Source of the DNA: Rhizophagus irregularis
Lineage: Eukaryota; Glomeromycota; Glomeromycetes; Glomerales; Glomeraceae
Length of the DNA: 64,000 nucleotides
Assembly: GCF_026210795.1 (NCBI RefSeq)
Contig: NC_089438.1
Coordinates: 4,733,501-4,797,500, forward strand
Direction of reading: 5' to 3'
Shown here: in pieces, positions 60,744 through 64,000 of the stretch
Layout of the letters: each line of letters starts with the position of its first letter
How positions within the stretch are numbered: the first letter of the stretch is position 1
Translations under genes and position numbers: made by a program
Notes under the pieces: model-generated
Databases searched by the model: none
Told to the model about the DNA's origin: nothing
What the model saw: the letters and a program-made list of their open reading frames with translations, nothing else

Positions 60744-61501
60744 TCGCTAAACCTACAATAGACTAGTATGGAACTCGAAAGAGGACAAAAATTCATCGTA
60801 CTATTATTCGTATCACGGTATAGTGAATTAATATAATGCCCCCACAAATGATGGTCATATGTCGGTGCACTGCATCGGGAAAACATTATAAGCAAAAAAT
60901 ACATTATATGTAGCGTATGTAGCAATAATCTAGTATTAAAAACAGTAGTTTTATCTTTGACGTTTGGTATATATACATTGATAAAGAAACTTTATCTTAT
61001 GTATTAAAAGATGAATTTAATAATAATAGTAGTAGTAATAGAGAATGCAGAACAAAAAGATCGTCGACTAGATATATTAGATAAAAAGAATAATAAAAAT
61101 AACGTAAAACTTGATGTTTTCATATGTATGCCAGTTGATCTGATGATCATTTGCGGATCACAATTTTTCTCACGTACGAAAATAAAACATTTTAAATTTT
61201 TTTTTGTGTCTCTTTATACATTACTGTATATACTGAACTTGAAGTCTTAATAACTATAAAATGACACTGTAAATACCAATAAAAAAGTGACTTTTGTCGT
61301 ATTAAAGACAATAATTAATATTTTAAAGGTTATATATCATATATTTATCTATAAAAAATTTTTTTAAGCTTAATACACTAATAATTATATTTTGTATTAT
61401 TTAACTGTAGACGATAAAAACAAGCCAAGAGTATTATTAGTAGTTTTATATGTTTTTGTATATGGATTATTTATTTGCTAATATGTAATATTTGTATAAT
61501 T

Positions 61502-61620
61502 TAGAGTCCGGATCCGTTAATCCGGAGATCCGATTTTGAATTTATTTGTTCAATCCGGATAAACGGATAATTTGTCCGGATTATCCCGATAAAATCCGGA
61601 TATCTGCTGGATATCTAGGA
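61502..61620. repeat. possible orphan hAT end
   Basis: It begins TAGAGTCCGGATCCG, similar in form to the ends of the 23711 element, followed by several copies of tccggat or atccgga in both orientations. No partner end or duplication was found. Confidence 0.35.
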
Positions 61621-62942
61621 GATTTGGAATGTCTGAAGTAATTAATTTTAACAAATTTAAAATATATGTATTTTTTAATTAATAATAAAATACTTATATA
61701 AAACAAGTCATACACGACTACTAACATATAACCTCTGGTGATACAAAAATGAACAAAGTATAAATTTTATTATCAAATAATAGTAATTAATAATACAAAA
61801 AGTTTTTTTAATCAATAAATACATTCGTTTGAATTTTCATTTTTAGCTTATAATACTGTAATAAAAAAAGAAGAATACGTAATTAATTAATATCTACTCC
61901 TTATCAATGATCAGCTGATTCAGCTTATGTGATTATCATCAAATCCGAAATTCAGCAAATATGCATTTTTTATAATAATATATTACAGTAAAAAATATGT
62001 ATTTTTTTTTTAATAAAAATAACTGATTTTCGTTTTTTTTTTTGCCAAAAATAAATAAATAAATAAATAAATATGATAAACGCGTTTTTTAATTTTTAAA
62101 TTAGAAAATACTGTATATTCATTCAATAAAAATCGATTTTGGTTTTTATTTAAAAAAAATAATAATAATAATAAAACAATTTTCTGATATAGAAAACTGA
62201 TTTTCAGATTTTTTAATATAGAGAGTCAATTTTTATTAAAGAAATGACAATCATTTGGGCGACACGACCGACACGTCGACAATCAGATACACAGTACATT
62301 ATACCGACGATCAGATTACCGATTAATTTTTTTTTTCTCGAAAATCTTGATGAGCAATCTAAAACATAGACAATTGCTTCACGTACAAAATTCAATAAAT
62401 TTTGATATCAGATGTATAAATATAAATATTAATTAATTCCCTAAGTTAAGTCAATATTAACTAATTTTTTTCAGTATTTAATATTTCACAATACGAAATA
62501 CTATTTATTGTATATAACATAATGCAAAATACTGTACTTATCTTGTATAGTATAAAAGGAAATTGTATTATTTCGCCACGTGGTCAATAACAATATTCAG
62601 TTTTTCTTATCTCTTTTCTTCGTGTTCGGATGATACTCCATTTTGTTTATTATTTTTTCATTTTTTAATAATAGATATACGCGTTTATTTATTACCCTAT
62701 AAAAAATTCGGGAAAAACTCCAATAAATGATCATTTTTTTAGTTTTTATTCCGAAGAAACCCAAACACATGATCATTTTTCTGAAAAATTTTTTTATAGG
62801 GTTAGATATTTATAAAAATATAACGTATAAATTACAATACCCCATTTGTTTATAGATAACATAATAAATAACTAATACTTTGTCGGTAATTTGATTGTCG
62901 ATATAATATACCTGTCGGTTACAGCTAACTTCAAAAAGGTCG

Positions 62943-63071
62943 GGACACTCGGAAATATTCGGTAAAGCTTGAAATAAAATAAAAATTATACGTTAATTTT
63001 GTAGTACTGTTCCGAGAATGATGATATAATTTTATCTTATTTTGAGCTTAACCGAATATTTCCGAGTCCTT
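62943..63071. mobile_element. foldback / MITE-like inverted repeat
   Basis: Left arm 62947-62978 and right arm 63036-63068 are inverted copies sharing ACTCGGAAATATTCGG exactly and a further 'taagct...aaataa' part with a few mismatches. The loop is about 57 bp. No target duplication was clear. Confidence 0.6.
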
Positions 63072-64000
63072 TTTAAAAATTTGCTAAGTAATTTCTAATC
63101 TGCAAAATTATGTCACTACTTCTCTATCTATATAATTTATTTTTTTGTCCAATTCTTGCGCATTTATTACGAACATTCTTTTTTTTTCCAATGTATTTGG
63201 AATTCTCGTCATGCATCCTCATTTGTCCTTGTATATTCTATATTCTTCTTTCGTTAGTTTCTTATTTATTAAATCGTTTCTTACCTTCTCAGTCAAAATA
63301 CTTGGTGAGGATGAAACATTCATGTCCACTTGGCGTGCTTCTAACTATACTCGTCATATTACTTCATTAATTCTAATTCCGTTTCAGTATCTTTCACGAA
63401 TATCTGATAATTGCATATCTGCCGGAAACTAACCATCGGCGTCTATCTATCTCTAAATTAATATTACTTCTTTAGAGCCATGTTGCATTTCTTTGTACAT
63501 TTTTAAGATGTATCACCACTATACTTGTGTTGTTTTTTGAACTCTAATGCGTTTTATGGAAGATGAAGATAACTCTAATCTTTCTTACTCTTACTCCATA
63601 AGAATCTCATCCGTTGTTAGCACAACATTTTCCCACACTTCTTGATTCTCAATAACACAAACATTAATAATTTTCACCTTCTATATCAACAAATTCTTTA
63701 TTTTTCACATGATGCTTTCATATTCAAATCTCTTTGGCAACATAAGAGGCTCACCTTTTAAAAAACTGATGATACTAAATCAGGTCTTACAAAATCAAAA
63801 TAATATATATATATATATATCTGATATACTATATTTTTGACAAATGTCATCAAATATGTACGTGTTAAAAAAATTTTTTATTTAAAAATACTTAATATAA
63901 CAAATAAAAAAAATATTGCAATATCCTTTAATTATAAAATACTTAATAAATATAATTGAAAAATATTGTATCCTTTGAATACTTACGAAATTATTAATTT

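Larger units (their letters stand above)
60754..64000. other. right-hand intergenic region
   Basis: 61502-61620 is a cluster of 'tccggat' motifs starting TAGAGTCCGGATCCG, like the end of a hAT element without its partner. 62943-63071 is a foldback element. 63110-63760 has higher GC and overlapping short frames but no recognisable protein. 63800-63822 is a (ta)n run. Confidence 0.4.

Noticed and set aside
63110-63432. Two overlapping hydrophobic frames at the right end.
   Set aside because: The frames overlap in different phases and neither resembles a known family. Possibly an eroded repeat, but not supportable as a gene.

Overview
The window is nuclear DNA of a very AT-rich eukaryote. The gene content points strongly to an arbuscular mycorrhizal fungus of the Rhizophagus type. 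Supporting signs are a BTB/BACK protein, tyrosine-kinase-like kinases with a Cys-rich N-terminus and a Gln/Glu/Leu coiled coil, a tandem family of cytochromes P450 that share one intron, a degenerate P-loop ATPase, short introns with GTAAGT donors, and many small DNA-transposon relics (MITEs). The organism is inferred from these families; no search was run.

Layout: 1-710 holds the 5' part of a BTB gene (-). 2224-2870 is a wrecked P450 (+). 3.5-8.4 kb holds decayed fragments and a textbook hAT MITE with an intact 8-bp target duplication. 8952-17249 is one large kinase-like gene on the minus strand. 17.4-25.5 kb is repeat-rich and carries one small secreted-protein gene. 25.5-27.0 kb is a broken ATPase gene and 29.3-30.4 kb a GT31-type glycosyltransferase. 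From 32.5 kb to 60.3 kb lies a P450/kinase cluster: P450-1 and P450-2 (+), P450-3 (-), kinase-1 (-), P450 pseudogene (-), kinase fragment (-), kinase-2 (-), P450-4 (-). It was built by repeated segmental duplication. The last 3.6 kb has repeats and no supported gene.

The main discovery is the 5' half of the 8952-17249 gene. About 5.3 kb of what looks like a degenerate satellite is, on the minus strand, a run of 55 tandem intron-like units. Each has a GTAAGT-type donor, a CTAAC branch-like motif and a TTTTAG-type acceptor, and the gap between acceptor and next donor is exactly 3 nt in 54 consecutive units and 1 nt in the last. The triplet is the most variable part of the unit. Two ordinary small exons upstream (starting at ATG 17249-17247) enter the array in phase 1. 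Reading across 54 triplets gives 54 codons with no stop, and the final 1-nt exon shifts the phase to exactly what the downstream kinase exon needs. If spliced this way the gene has 59 exons, 54 of which supply one codon's worth of sequence each. Because all 54 are 3 nt long, any subset could be skipped without losing frame. RNA data are needed to prove it.

Kinase-1 and kinase-2 are intact multi-exon genes whose models close to a whole number of codons. They share a 12-nt microexon and a GC-AG intron. The four intact P450s share a CGGAACGG-type block plus a TATA-type promoter block, which suggests co-regulation. P450-4 carries a young 184-bp MITE just upstream, and its paralogues show the empty site.
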